Assembly (NCBI GenBank): GCA_905221605.1
Contig: CAJNDS010001835.1
Coordinates: 682,129-746,128 of the forward strand
Reading direction: 5' to 3'
DNA length: 64,000 nucleotides
From: Symbiodinium natans
Lineage: Eukaryota > Sar > Dinophyceae > Suessiales > Symbiodiniaceae
In this document: in pieces, positions 1 through 11,322 of the stretch
How the letters are laid out: every line of letters starts with the position of its first letter
Position numbering within the stretch: the first letter of the stretch is position 1
The notes under the pieces: generated by a model
What the model was told of the DNA's origin: nothing
Databases searched by the model: none
Seen by the model: only the letters and a program-made list of their open reading frames with translations
Position numbers and translations under genes: made by a program

Positions 1-2
1 AT

Positions 3-2241
3 TGGAAAGTTTGCGGGTTGTGGGCTCTGGCATGCAGGCTTGAGATGTGTCAGGCAGAGCTCCAGCCCAACGTGTTCAGCTTCAGCGCTTGCCTCAGCGC
101 GCAGCTTGCCTAAATTGGCATTGGGTCGGTTAAGCCGCTAAGGATGTTTCAACTATTTCAGTTGAAGCTCGCTGGTCATGTCTTAGCCCATCTTGTCCCA
201 GTGTTGGGAGGTGCGAGACGAGCAGCAGCTGGCAATCAACGCTGGAGCTCCTTGAGCTTATGCAAGGCAAGGGGGTGGGGTGATGCTGACGTGGTTCTTG
301 TAGTGTCGGAGGGCTGCAAGCGGTGGATGGGCGTCGGGCTGCTAGTTTTGTAGAGTCGCAATATTGCCCAGACCTTTCTTTCGGTTTTTCTTGTTTGCAG
401 GCTGGATAGTCTCGGCAAACGCGATAACCTACAACTCGGTGCTGAGTTGCTGCGTCGCTGGATCGCGCTGGGACCTGGCACTGGAATTGCACGACTCTCT
501 GAAGACCCGATCTGGGTTTGCCCCAACACCTGTGACTTATACTGCACTGATGGGTGCGGCGACACGCGCACAGCGATGGACGCTTGCACTGCTTCTCCTG
601 GTAGAGATGCAAGCTACGGGGGTTCGCAGCAGCACAATCACCTGGAATGGCTTGATGGAGGCGCTCCAAGCAGGCCAGCAGTGGCAGCGTGCCTTGGAGC
701 TTTTCACGCAGTTGCCGAGCAGGAGTTTGCGGCCGGACACTTTCAGCTTTGGCGCAGCCATCCGTGCCACGGCTGCCGCCGACAACTGGCGCCTTGCATT
801 CTTCCTTTTGGCTGAGATGCCTGAGGCGGGGGTGGCTATGGACGGATTTGCCTTGAGCTCGGCCATCCAGGCATGCGAGCAAGGTTCACAGTGGCAAGTG
901 GCCCTCGATATGCTTGTGTGCGCAACATCACTCAGAGTAGAGGTTGACGCCGTGATTGGCACAGCCGCGATTGCAGCAACAGGGAAAGCAGGACACTGGC
1001 AACATGCGCTGAGCGTGCTCCAGCTCATGAGTATGCAGGTGGTGCGGCGCAATGCCGTAAGCTACAGTGCTGCCATCACGGCATGCGCTAAAAAGGGCCA
1101 GTGGAACTCGGTGTTGGGCCTCGTGCAAGAAATGGTGGAGAAGGACTGCAGAATCTTTACTTCCAAATATGACCACACCGTGCAGGCTGGGAGCTCCCTG
1201 GACTGCTTCAAGCACACAGTCCTGGTAAGCTTGCTACAAACATCAACGTCCACCGCAGATCCAGTCCTCTTTGTCGATGCACATGCTGGAAGGGGCATCT
1301 ACAACATTGATAGCCGCTCCGCTGGACATCTGAACTTTCAGTCTGGCATCGCTCAGTTAATTCATCGCTTTGGAGACACGCTTCCAGCCCACCCAGCTGT
1401 GAGAGAGTACTTAGCTGCAGTGCGCAGGCACAACTCGGATGGTGTTTTGAGCTTCTACCCTGGTTCGGCAGCGTTGGCTTTATCTTGGCTCCGCCCGCAA
1501 GATACGGCGATGTTCTTTGAGCTCTCAGAGGACATGTTCGTCGACTTAACTTCCAACTTAAGAGGTCTCAACCGCGGATGTCGACAAGAGGTGATTTGTG
1601 CGGACTCTTACTGGTGGATGTTGCATAAAGCGATTCCAGACGGCAAGGGTATAGTCTTTCTTGATCCGCCCTGCGACCCGTACGAATTGCACATCGCATG
1701 GAGCTTGTTCATGGTGAGGCACTTGCGACAAGAACGGCCTCGGCTCTGCCTTGCGATGTGGTATCCCTGTTTAGATGCCCTGCAGATCTCGAATCTCCAT
1801 GGTCAGGCTGCTTCCCTGGGCGTAGGTGAGATAGTGGTGGCCGAGTTTGCAGTGACCGATCCAACCCGGAGCTCCTTACAGAGTTCGGGTGTCTTGGTTT
1901 TCAATCCACCCCCTGAAGCTGCAGCCATGCTCGAAGACTTACTGCACTTTCTGGCCAGAAGCCTTGAGTCAGGGACTGCCGAGGTGCACACGAAGGTGTT
2001 CCAGCTCTGCGCCGAAACAAACCAGCGCGTTCTTTGCTGCGTTGCTTTGATCAGATTCCTCGCTCCAACAAAATCACCCCAGAAAAAATCTCTGCAACAC
2101 ACGGTTCAGAGCCTTGGTTTGGAGGCGCCTGTTCTTGGCCCGATGTATCCAGAAAGCCTTGTGACGGATAGCCATTTCTGGGATAGTTGTGGGATCATCG
2201 GAGGTGGGCGCTCCAGAAACAGCCGAGGACACACTGGTTAA
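3..2241 (+). CDS. PPR array fused to RlmJ-type 23S rRNA adenine-N6 methyltransferase (5' partial)
   Basis: Best model: a partial exon from the window edge to about base 100, a small exon ending at 266, a GC-AG intron 267-400, and a long last exon 401-2241. The first exon reads QPNVFSFSACLSA, the second WQSTLELLELMQ, and the join to the third gives LMQGWIVSANAITYNSV, all PPR-like. The long exon carries about six further PPR units, recognisable by ITYNSVLSCC, VTYTALMGA, ITWNGLMEAL and VSYSAAITACA. From about base 1165 the protein matches RlmJ (YhiR) from its first residues: YDHTVQAGSSLDCFKHTVL, the SAM loop DAHAGRG (1276), FYPGS (about 1457), catalytic motif DPPC (1663), MWYPC and SGVLVFNPP. 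RlmJ methylates N6 of an adenine in bacterial 23S rRNA. The PPR part should bind RNA, so I infer an organelle rRNA or transcript methyltransferase. The family usually has DPPY; here Tyr is Cys. The N-terminus, including any targeting peptide, is outside the window. Confidence 0.85.
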
Positions 2242-3147
2242 AGAACGTGCCAGTTAAGACATGCAAGCGACTCCACCCACCCCCAGTCTATGTGGGACGA
2301 AGCAAGAAACGCCCCGTCTGTTGCCGGACTTGAGACCCAGCACAAGCGTCCCCCAACCAAAATCTAATGCTTTGCATGCATCGACCGAGGCGTGGACTTC
2401 ATCATTGGGTGACACCGCTGAACCCTCTCGTGGCGGCCTGTTGGGGTTCAAGCGGGCCAGGGCTAGTGGACGTGAGACCACCACCAAGCCCTAAGGTGAA
2501 CGCGGCTTACGTTTGCAACCATCCATGTCAGAAAGTGGCTTGGACAAGCGACTCAGGCTGTCAAGAAGCCTGGCCAAATGTGGACACAGGACCGGCAAAA
2601 ATTCCATGATGGCACTGCATGCAGAGCAAAGCCATAGCGTGCGGTGCCGGCAAAGCACCACAACAAATAGTCAGCACCAAAGTGGGCAGCAAGCGTCCAT
2701 CTTGTAGACCTTGCCTCCCGAACAGGAGATGGGCAGGAAGAGACCTGCCTGCACCCTACCACGGGGGGGATAGAAGACTTTTCTTCGACTCCTTTGCGTA
2801 GTTTGTAGTATCCCGGCCGCCTCGATCCAGGCATCCGCCAAAGTCACCGGTCGCTTGGCCCATTGGGAGAGATGCCATTGCTGAGCCGCGCTGACGTGGT
2901 GTGTCCAGCAAGGTCGCAACAAGCAAGACGGGGTCAGCAGCTTAGTGGTGCAATAGAAACATCCCTCAGCTGCCACTTGAAGCCATGAGCAGTAGACTTA
3001 GAGACTTAGGCCTTGTGGGTAAAGATTGTATGCAGGTTGCCTACAGAGAAGGTAGAGCAAAGGCCCCAAGAGTCATCCCAAGGCTCGCAAGCCCCCTGGC
3101 TGGGACCATGCCTCGGAGGTCGCTTGGCTGCACTCTTTTTGGAGCTG
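2242..3147. other. intergenic, no gene seen
   Basis: About 0.9 kb after the PPR-RlmJ stop. Short open frames occur on both strands but none resembles a known family or has convincing splice context. It probably holds the 3' untranslated region and intergenic spacer. Confidence 0.4.
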
Positions 3148-3238
3148 TTTAGGGTTTAGGGTTTAGGGTTCAGGGTTTAGGGTTTAGGGTTTAGGGTTTA
3201 GGGGTTCTTGTTTGGGTTTAGGGTATCGGGTTCAGGGG
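3148..3238 (+). repeat. interstitial telomere-type repeat (TTTAGGG)n
   Basis: About eight TTTAGGG units, one changed to TTCAGGG, then degenerate copies (TTTGGG, TTTAGGG, TTCAGGGG) up to 3238. This is the plant- and dinoflagellate-type telomere repeat, here well inside the contig. Confidence 0.9.
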
Positions 3239-4679
3239 GAAAAAGCGCGTGGTCTTCGGGATAAACACATGCCGGCCACATTCTTCTTAGGGTTGGGAAA
3301 GTACATATGTACAGCGCTACCTCGGGGAATTTCCTATTCAACTCATGTTTTTTCGAGGTTGGGAGGGCATGCATTTTATGGGGCTTGGCAATGGAAAACG
3401 GAGGATTTACAGTCGCCCTTCTAGCTGAGTTTCCTCAAGCTTCTACGTGCTTAAGTGCAGTTTGACCGGTGCCGGTGGAGGCTAAGGTTGAGGTGATTCA
3501 GGAATCGATTCGCCAGACTGCCTTCCTAAAACTCAGCTTTGGGCTTTGTGGATTGAGCGTCATTCTGCGCTCCCTGTAGGGCAGTGTGACGTTGTAGAAA
3601 ACCACTTTTAAGCCGGTGGTTTCGCTTTACAGGTTTGAAGCTTGCCAGGGCACAATGCTCTGCACGAAAAAACATCGCGGGTTGTGGCAGGCTCAAGATG
3701 TTGGAACATCAACGCTCGCTACACGCGTGTACTCGGGGGTAGGCCTGGACAGCGTCATAGATCATCGGGTCATGTTGGCCCACATGTTACATACAACACG
3801 TTGATGTCAGGCGCTCCGCCGGCTTTTGAATGGGAAACCTGTCGTGACATTACGCGCGTGGGGCGAATTCGCTCATATCGAGCGTGCGCTTGTGACATCA
3901 CGCCACCTGGGTCGACTTAACCCCGTCGCCCAGTAGGGTCTTCGGGTGTGGCTGCATCGTCGATCGGGTTTGGAAGCAGCTCCCCCAACAAAGCAGGATT
4001 GATATTTGATCGAACAAGCAACCTCTTAAAATGTAAGACCATCGGCGAAAAGGAGTGCCAAGGAGAATGGGAATAGTCGGAATAGTGCCCGACGTGTTTG
4101 GCGCTTGTCCACATGCACAAAGCACAACACTGAGGCCAAGGACGGTCCCAAGTACCGCCGTGACTTCTTAGCCAGGCCAAGCGGGGAAGCATGGAGTTTG
4201 TGGCCTAGAGTCGCAGGGAAGCTGGTCGGGGCAATTTACCATGTCCACGCATGTAATTGGCGCGGTCATGGTGCGTGTTTTTGTTTTTCCTGCTTTTCTT
4301 TGGGGTGCCCCCCTCATGCTCCCCCCCCCCCCCTCATGCTCCCCCCCCTGCTCACTTCGAGGTCTAGACTCTTTCAGGTGCCGATGCAAAGGCTGCCAAG
4401 ACCAATCGCTACAAACGAGCTTGAAACCACTGAGCGTCAGGCAAAAAAACCCTTCTCAGCTGTTGCCACAATCCCATATTATAATGATATCTTGGCGAGC
4501 CTTTAACTGCAGGGTTTGAGACGAAATGCTTGTCCAACTTGGCCGTACAAAGTAGCACGAAGCGAGTTAACTAGTTCAAGAAGACAGGACATCCGAAGCA
4601 ACGATGCTCCACCATCCACATTGACAGCCGAAAGCTGCACATCAACATTAATTCACTCAGTCCACACACCAACGGCAGA
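3239..4679. other. no gene seen; C-rich stretch at 4308-4350
   Basis: I see no exon I can defend. A short duplicated motif, CCCCCTCATGCTCCCCC, lies in a C-rich tract at about 4308-4350. Confidence 0.35.
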
Positions 4680-4846
4680 ATGTGCAACTTTAATCTTATT
4701 ACTTCGGGAAACTCAAAGGCTGGCTACTACAACCACTACGACGATGACTCACATACCACTCTTTCCTTTGTAACAACGACTGCTCTTGTCGGCGCGGTTG
4801 TGACTGCTATTGCGGCCGCTGCTCTTGTGTCAGGCAGCGGGAGAAG

Positions 4847-5229
4847 GTGTGGCAGTTGCGTGAGCAGTTGAGCCGATGCCTTGCACTGAGTCCGGAAGCT
4901 GTGGAGGCTGTGGGGCATGGCAACTTGGGGCTGTTCAGAATCAGGGTTCCTTTTGGGGGGGTCCTTCTTCGACTACATGGTGCTGAAAACCAGGTTCGGG
5001 GGGGTAGGGGAGGGGGGGGGAGAGATAGAGCACCGTCTCGGGATAGGGAATGCAGCGTGAAAGGGTTGTGCAAATGTGCACCCTTCTTCTTGCACCGTTT
5101 TGCGGCCCATATCTCAAATTCGATGTTTGGAGCCTTTCAGGTCAGGTGGAGAAGGAACGTCAAGACCAGCGTCTGGGCCATGTTCGCAAGGCCTTTATGG
5201 CAGCACAGCAGGACGAAGGGACGCGCCAC
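4847..5229 (+). CDS. two possible exons of an unrecognised helical protein
   Basis: Exon-like segment 1 begins after AAG at 4846 and reads VWQLREQLSRCLALSPEAV for about 30 residues. Segment 2 begins after a pyrimidine-rich acceptor, either at 5141 or, by the AG-then-G pattern, at 5146, and reads VEKERQDQRLGHVRKAFMAA. Both look helical and charged, unlike the random frames around them. The intron between them would be about 0.2 kb, but no clean donor was found after segment 1. I do not recognise the protein. These could be exons of one small gene between the PPR-RlmJ and transporter genes, or chance open frames. Confidence 0.3.
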
Positions 5230-5261
5230 ATAATTTGGCAGTGTGCGGATTTTCATGGCTG

Positions 5262-6171
5262 AAGCCTCTAGAAGCCCCCCGCAAGTACAACTCAAGTTGG
5301 CTGTCGACACAACGTTCGACCTTCGACCCTTTGAAGCAACCAGACCGAAACCAGAGACCGGACCGTATCAGACCCGTAAGACGTAAGCCCCTTTAACCCA
5401 AGGTGCGAGCGTGAGTCCAAAGAGTGGCCAGCGCAGGATTTGTCAGGGCTTAGAGTCTCAGAGGCTTATAAGGGCCTGAGGGCTTAGGTCTAACGGCAAG
5501 GGAACCTTACAGCAACAGCAAAGTCTTCGGGATTGGCCTGAGGAGCTAAATGCCAAGAATCAGCACGAACGAAAGCCAGGCCAGCTCCCCAGGCACCTGC
5601 AGCAAATGCAGCATCCACTGGCAGTGGCTAGGCTCTTGTTCACGTTGGTTCCTGGAGCGTTTCAACTAAGAGCAAATCTGGATTTTATGAATTCCTTGTC
5701 GTTAACCCGGAGTTAGCCCCACTTGGCGCCCAGAGGCCATCGACGATGTTTGCCCAGCATTCACTTCGAGTGCTAGTCTCCTGTGCATCTGGAAACTGAT
5801 CACACCCAGGCGTGCGACACAGCCGCAGCAAAGATGCGAGGCCTTGCGAAAGTGTTCATCATGGCTTAGGCACTTCTTGCATTTCCCATGCTGTAGCAGA
5901 AACATGGGCCTTGCAGGATCAAAGCCGACCACTCCACTTTGCTTGGACTGTACCTCAGATATCCTTCGGTTGCGCGCGTTCAAGGTGAATCTATGCCTCA
6001 GGGCTCCACTGGCTCCAACACCAGGCACCTCGCCGCGTCACCTGAATCGCAGGTGCTTGCACTCTTTTGCAGCCCCTCCACACAGAAACCGCAACTTTGA
6101 CCATCTGATTTGCAGATTTGTAGATCCTTCATCTTGCATTGGGTCGTCTTAGAGTCTTAGAGCCATCTTGT
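5262..6171. other. no gene seen; upstream region of the transporter gene
   Basis: About 0.9 kb without a recognisable exon. It should contain the trans-splice acceptor and leader region of the downstream transporter gene, but no element can be singled out. Confidence 0.35.
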
Positions 6172-7460
6172 ATGGACTTGGGCCGGCCTTGGCTTGCAGA
6201 CACATTTGGAACACCTCCACTCTGCGACTTGGGCTTCAAGGCAATGGCCCCTTTGGCCCCTGAACTGCCGGAGGAGTCCGTTGAGAACTCCCTTGAGAAT
6301 TTTGACAGCGAGCGCTCGGACTCAGAAACCTCTGACCAGAGCCTCCGAGGCCTTTGTGCCTCGGTCGCCCTGAGGTCCCTGGTCTTAGGCCAGGTAATTT
6401 CGATCATGAATACACTGACTGGGATCTTTTCGGCCACGCTTGCCGACGATGGGATAAGCATACCTACCATCCAGTCGAGCCTCAACTATTTCTTGCTTGC
6501 ACCGCTGCTCCTCCTTGCCTATCCGAAGATCCGAGCAGAAGGCCTGAGGTTGCCCTGGTGGCGCTACGCCCTCTGGGCTCTGGCAGATGTGGAAGGGAAC
6601 TATTTGGTTGTCACTGCCTACCGCTACACCTCCGTGGCATCGGTCATGCTGCTGGACGGCTTCACAGGGCCCGCGGTGATGCTGCTTTCGCGCCTCCTGC
6701 TCGGCACCAGGTACATTGTGGGTCACATCGTCGCTTGCGTCGTCTGCCTTTGCGGACTGAGTTTGACGGTCTTTGCAGACAGTGCCCAGAGGGAGTCAGC
6801 TCCAACTGCCTGGTCGGGGGATCTCCTCGTGATTTTGGGAACCTTATGCTATGCTGCCTCGAACGTTCAACAGGAGTTCCTGCTGAAAAATCACTGTAGC
6901 CGCTATGAGGCCCTTGGAATGCTGGGCCTGTGTGGCAGCGTCATCTCTTGCGTTCAGGCGATCTCGCTTGAGGGCCACATCTTTGTGGAAATTGATTGGG
7001 CCTGGAAAGACGTTGCCTGTTTACTTGGGTTTCAGGCCTGCCTCTTTGGGGTCTACATGTTGGTGAGCATCTTCCTGCAAATCTCCGATGCCGCCGTGTT
7101 CAATATGTCCTTGCTTACCTGCGACGTGTACAGCATCCTCTTCTCTTGGCAGGCCCCGGGTAGAGAAGGTCAGCATAACTACACTTGCACCTCTAAGTAC
7201 ATCGTCATCGCTAAGCATCTCCCCAATCGTTGAAAAACATGCTGTTTGTCAACCGTTCTGGTCCAGAAAACTAAGGTACCAGAAATCAGGTCTAAACCAT
7301 GAGGGAGTAGATTCCTTTTGTTTTTGCTCTCTTCACGCTTTTCTCCTGCTTCTGACAGGTTCAGCATAAGAACATCACCTGGACCTACGCAGCTGCATTT
7401 ATCCTGACCATCTCGGGGCTCATCTGGTACTACCGGCAGCCGCCTCCGACAACAGCATAA
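6172..7460 (+). CDS. SLC35F1/F2-type solute carrier, multi-pass membrane transporter
   Basis: Model: exon 1 6172-7152, GC-AG intron 7153-7358, exon 2 7359-7460, giving 360 residues. The ATG at 6172 is the first in frame; an ATG at 6244 is an alternative. Family matches along the length include GQVISIMN, QSSLNYFLL, WWRYALWALADVEGNYLVV, AYRYTSVASVMLLDGF, GDLLVILGTLCYAASNVQQE and LTCDVYSILF, all in the order found in animal and plant SLC35F1/F2 proteins. About ten hydrophobic segments are present. The intron falls just before the last membrane segment, and exon 2 supplies exactly the missing end (NITWTYAAAFILTISGLIW, then YYRQPPPTTA and a stop), which makes the GC donor convincing. The family belongs to the drug/metabolite transporter superfamily; substrates of the F1/F2 branch are poorly defined, so none is claimed. 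The acidic, Ser/Glu-rich N-terminus faces the cytosol in relatives. Confidence 0.9.
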
Positions 7461-8542
7461 CTTAGAGCGTTTTGGGTTAGGGCCAGTTAGGGGTTAGGGT
7501 TTAGGGTGTTCTCCGCTTCGTTTACGCAATATCGTGATATTGGGAGGGAGAATGTATAATGTACAATGCTGCTTTTGGGGTGGGAATTCAACTTAAGTGG
7601 TGGACGGCTCATCACATGGAGTCTTCGAGTACTCGGTGCTCTGTCCCTTGGCATGTGTCTGACTGCTCTGCAGTTTGTGTGCCTTCGAGCCTCTTTCACA
7701 AGCCTTTGGCTTCCTAGCAAGAGGGTGATCTCACTTTGTACAGGAAGGCACACTGCAAACCTGCAGTCCGGTCCTTGCCGAAGCTGCTAGGCACGCAGAG
7801 ACAAAAAGCAACTCAGGGTTCTTTATGGAATATTTCGAGGCAGGCATCGCGCACGCCTGTCACTCATCCACTCTGGAGAAATGAAGGCTCAGAATCTTTG
7901 CATCGGCTTGCACATTGCATCTAAGCATCTAAGCATCTTCGAGCCAAGGCGCTGGCCGGGGCGCAGTGGAACAGGCAGGGGAGCTCAGGGTTTGCCTCTG
8001 AAGTGCTGCTGTTTGAGGAAGTTTGACAGCTCGTTGGGTGAGAGTGAGAGTCCCTGACGTTGCGGACTGCAGGTTGCAACTTGAATACTTGAAACGGGGA
8101 TTTGGAGCCTTTGGATTTAAGGAGGTTGAGGGGTTGAAAGCTTGAGAGTCCAAGCTTTGAGCGCGAAACAACTTGTATCACCAGGGCGCAAGCAAGGTTC
8201 TCCGCCACGGCAACCTTCTATCTTTCATACACTTCCCCGTGAGGTTGAAGACTCGAACTGCCGATTTCAGTCAGGGCTGTCAATCTTGTCTACTCTCTAC
8301 CTTGCACCTTTGCCCGTTTTCGTTCTTGAAAGGTTCAATCAACGTTGACGAAAAAGTAATGGCTCATGACAACAGTCACTGCCCAATTTCGGAGAAGTCT
8401 TGGGGTGGCATGGGGGGGGGGTTAGGGTCACCAGGCTCTCGCCTAGCTTAAGGATGATCGGGGTGGGACACAGTTGCAGGGATGAAAAAGGAGCAGGATA
8501 CGTGAGCTCGTCTTGACGGGATGGGATGACGGTTTCCCTCAG
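7461..8542. other. intergenic; short telomere-type motif at 7484-7508
   Basis: No supported gene. A short GGTTAGGGTTTAGGG-like motif lies just downstream of the transporter stop. Confidence 0.35.
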
Positions 8543-8620
8543 GTGTGCGTGCGCTGCGGAACCCTGGTGCCAGAGCGGAGTCGCTACTGTGCCGGGTGCT
8601 TGCCCAGTACGCAGCGAGAG
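8543..8620 (+). CDS. zinc-ribbon exon (CxxC ... CxxC)
   Basis: A single exon-like segment follows a pyrimidine-rich acceptor (TTTCCCTCAG) and reads VCVRCGTLVPERSRYCAGC, then LPSTQRE, before a GC donor at 8621. The two CxxC pairs 12 residues apart are a typical small zinc ribbon. Splice context fits the pattern seen in the better supported genes here. The frame stays open past the donor to about 9001, so the exon may be longer. Partner exons were not identified; this may be the remnant of a gene or part of one whose other exons are too divergent to see. Confidence 0.4.
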
Positions 8621-9759
8621 GCTTCGGGAGGGAATGAAGGGTCACAGTTTCGCCAGCGCGCCGACGTCAGAAGTTCCATCCATTCCATGAGTCATGAGCC
8701 CATCAGAATCCAGTCAACGCGTGTGCAGGCATTGGACCTCCGCAAGTCCGTTGGGAAGAGCCTGGCATCAGCCCCAAGAATTCCTTCAGCATTGCTAAAG
8801 GCTAAAGTTGTTTCCTTTGACGGAAGTTGTTGCTGGTTCCATGTGGTTCAATGGCATGTAGCTGTTAGCTGCCACTCACGGTACGCCGGCATGCCTGCAG
8901 AAATGCTTTGTTTGCTTCAGCATATGTTGCTACCTAGATGGGGCAGAAGTGACCTTGTAGGGAGGTCCGGTCCAATGTGTGACTATCATATGATCATATG
9001 ACTATACAATACAACAAAATGATTTATGACACTGTCATGCTAATCTAATTTGTACAATTACTGTATATGTATTGTATTCATATATTGAAAGAGAGAGGCT
9101 TTGGATTTTTCTCACCTGTCTTGGAAACCTTGCCTCCTGTGTGCGAGTGCAAGAGTCGAAGCCCTTCGTACACCAAAAGAAACATCTAAAGCAACCCGAA
9201 ACCTTCAAACCGACACAGTGTGCACCTTAAGTACCTGCCTGTGCGCGAGCTTGAGAGCCGAAAGCCTTCAAACCCGACTTGCCATGGGTGCCGTGAGGCC
9301 ACGCAAGCGGCCTTGGAGCGCAAGACCGGGGCTCAGAGTCGTGCTTAAAAGCTGCATCTTAGAATAGAGCTGCCCTCAGAATCCACAGCGTGCCAGCGTT
9401 TTGCATCTCAAAGGCTACGTACGCACCCGGGCAAACAAGACATGGTTCCCGGCAGTCTTCAGCTTTTAGATGACCGATAATGATGTTCCATGCGCATGTT
9501 GCTTCACTTTCGTGGATTGACCACTGCCCGGATTTGGAAGCTGCCGCCCAGTCATGTATTTCAAAGCCAGATACATCCAGTTACGAGACTGTTGAAAGCA
9601 ACCATCTATCTGTGCACACACACAGAAAATGATAAATCACTAAATAAATTAATTATATATATATACATGTATATTTCTACAGGTACATGTAGCTAGGTCG
9701 CTAAAGACGACCTGGCACTCAGAAGCTCATCATTGCCAAGCAGTGCTCCATGGCTCCCG
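8621..9759. other. no gene seen; AT-rich patches
   Basis: AT-rich stretches lie at about 8985-9085 and 9630-9690 (a short TATATATATA run). No exon is supported between the zinc-ribbon exon and the next gene. Confidence 0.35.
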
Positions 9760-11322
9760 ATGTCTGCTGTGGCTCGTCAGGGGTCGCCTGGTCAGCGCCA
9801 GCGCCGACGGAAGTCCGACTCAACGTACGTTCACCTTAAAGTGGTCCTCATCTCAGGGGAGTGTGCGAACTTTTCCATTCGATCCGATGCCAAAGTCTCA
9901 GAGGCCAAGGCCCAGGCTGCGGTGGCGCTGGGTGTCGTGGCAACAAGCTTGATCTCTGACACCGGCGGCTGCCTTGTGGATCACATGACTTTGGCGGAGG
10001 CCGGCGTGAAAGATGGCAGCATATTGGCAGCCCAGCTGGCAGACGAGGTGCGACTCTACACCAACAGGGGAGCCTTCGCATACATCAACCCTGACGGGGA
10101 CGTTCTGACATGGGGTGATCCAGAGGGCGGTGGTGACAGCCGCTTTGTGCAACACCGCTTTGAGCGTCAAGTTGCAAGGATCTTTTCTACCGATTTCGCT
10201 TTCGCGGCGTTGCTCCATGATGGTCGCGTCCTCACCTGGGGAGATCCTCTCTCGGGTGGTGACTGCTCGGCAGTCGAAACGCAGCTTGTGGAGGTCACAA
10301 ACATTGTGGGCAACCGCGGTGCGTTCGCTGCCTTGCGACGTGGGGGAAGCGTCGTCGTCTGGGGGCACCAAGCCTACGGCGCAGATTCTACGGCTGTGCG
10401 TGATCAACTGCATGGCGTTGTGCAGCTTTGCAAGACCGGCAGCGCCTTCGCGGCCCTAAGAGCAGACGGCCACGTTGTCACCTGGGGCAATGCTGCGGCC
10501 GGAGGCGACAGTCGCTACGTCTACGATCAACTTCAACGTGATGTAAGCTACTTGGTCTCCAACGAGCACGCCTTTGTGGCCGTCCGCCGGGATGGGACTG
10601 TCGCAACGTGGGGCGATCCGGCGAGGGGAGGAGATTGCTCAGCGGTGGCATCGAAGCTGAAGCAAGGTATCAAGATGATTTGTCCAAACTCTGTTGCTTT
10701 TGCTGTCGTCTTGGAGAACAACTCGGTTGTCTCTTGGGGGCTGTCCAGCGGTGGCGGCTCGACGCGCCAGGTTCAGGCCCAGCTGAGATCCAAAGTCCTG
10801 AAGATCTATGCGACTTCCCAGGCCTTCACGGCCTTGAAAGAGAGCGGCAATGTCATCTCCTGGGGCCTAGAGTCGGATGGAGGGGACATCCTGGCTCGCC
10901 CAGAGGACAGGGGCGAAGTGGACCGCATATTCTGCACAGACCACGCCTTCGCTGCGCTCTCCCGACGTGATGGGCGCGTCACTTGTTGGGGTGCCAAAGA
11001 ATCCGGTGGCGACTGCAGCGCAGTGGCTTCACAGCTGCATGGGGTCTTTGAGATCTGTGGTACATGCCAGGCCTTCGCTGCACTTCGCCACGACGGCTCA
11101 GTAGTGGCCTGGGGCAACCCGACCAGAGGAGGTGATGTTGGCTCCTGCGGCCCTCAGTTGCAGGGCGGCGTTCTTCGCCTCTTCTCCAACCGGTTGGCCT
11201 TCGCAGCGGTGAAGCGTGATGGGAGCATTCTTACATGGGGCGGCCGAGATGGTGGAGGCCCGCTCCGTCCGCCTCAGCGGCAAGCACTCACACGAACTGA
11301 GAGCGGATTGAAGGTCAAATGA
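9760..11322 (+). CDS. ubiquitin-like N-terminus plus ten WG (RCC1-like) repeats, intronless
   Basis: One uninterrupted reading frame of 520 residues from the ATG at 9760. The N-terminal part has a Ser/Arg-rich start followed by a segment of about 60 residues that resembles a ubiquitin-like fold (VLISGECANFSIRSDA, then LAEAGVKDGSILAAQL). The rest is ten units of about 42 residues, each with an AFAAL.DG.VVTWG core followed by GGDS and a QL segment. The last unit is cut short. Such units resemble RCC1/HERC propeller blades but are shorter than the usual 50-60 residues. This Ubl plus WG-repeat layout is very common in dinoflagellate proteomes, where it is usually annotated as HERC-like; no HECT domain is present, so ligase activity is not supported. 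Role unknown, perhaps protein binding. Lack of introns beside intron-rich neighbours suggests retroposition. Confidence 0.85.
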   Translation: MSAVARQGSPGQRQRRRKSDSTYVHLKVVLISGECANFSIRSDAKVSEAKAQAAVALGVVATSLISDTGGCLVDHMTLAEAGVKDGSILAAQLADEVRLYTNRGAFAYINPDGDVLTWGDPEGGGDSRFVQHRFERQVARIFSTDFAFAALLHDGRVLTWGDPLSGGDCSAVETQLVEVTNIVGNRGAFAALRRGGSVVVWGHQAYGADSTAVRDQLHGVVQLCKTGSAFAALRADGHVVTWGNAAAGGDSRYVYDQLQRDVSYLVSNEHAFVAVRRDGTVATWGDPARGGDCSAVASKLKQGIKMICPNSVAFAVVLENNSVVSWGLSSGGGSTRQVQAQLRSKVLKIYATSQAFTALKESGNVISWGLESDGGDILARPEDRGEVDRIFCTDHAFAALSRRDGRVTCWGAKESGGDCSAVASQLHGVFEICGTCQAFAALRHDGSVVAWGNPTRGGDVGSCGPQLQGGVLRLFSNRLAFAAVKRDGSILTWGGRDGGGPLRPPQRQALTRTESGLKVK

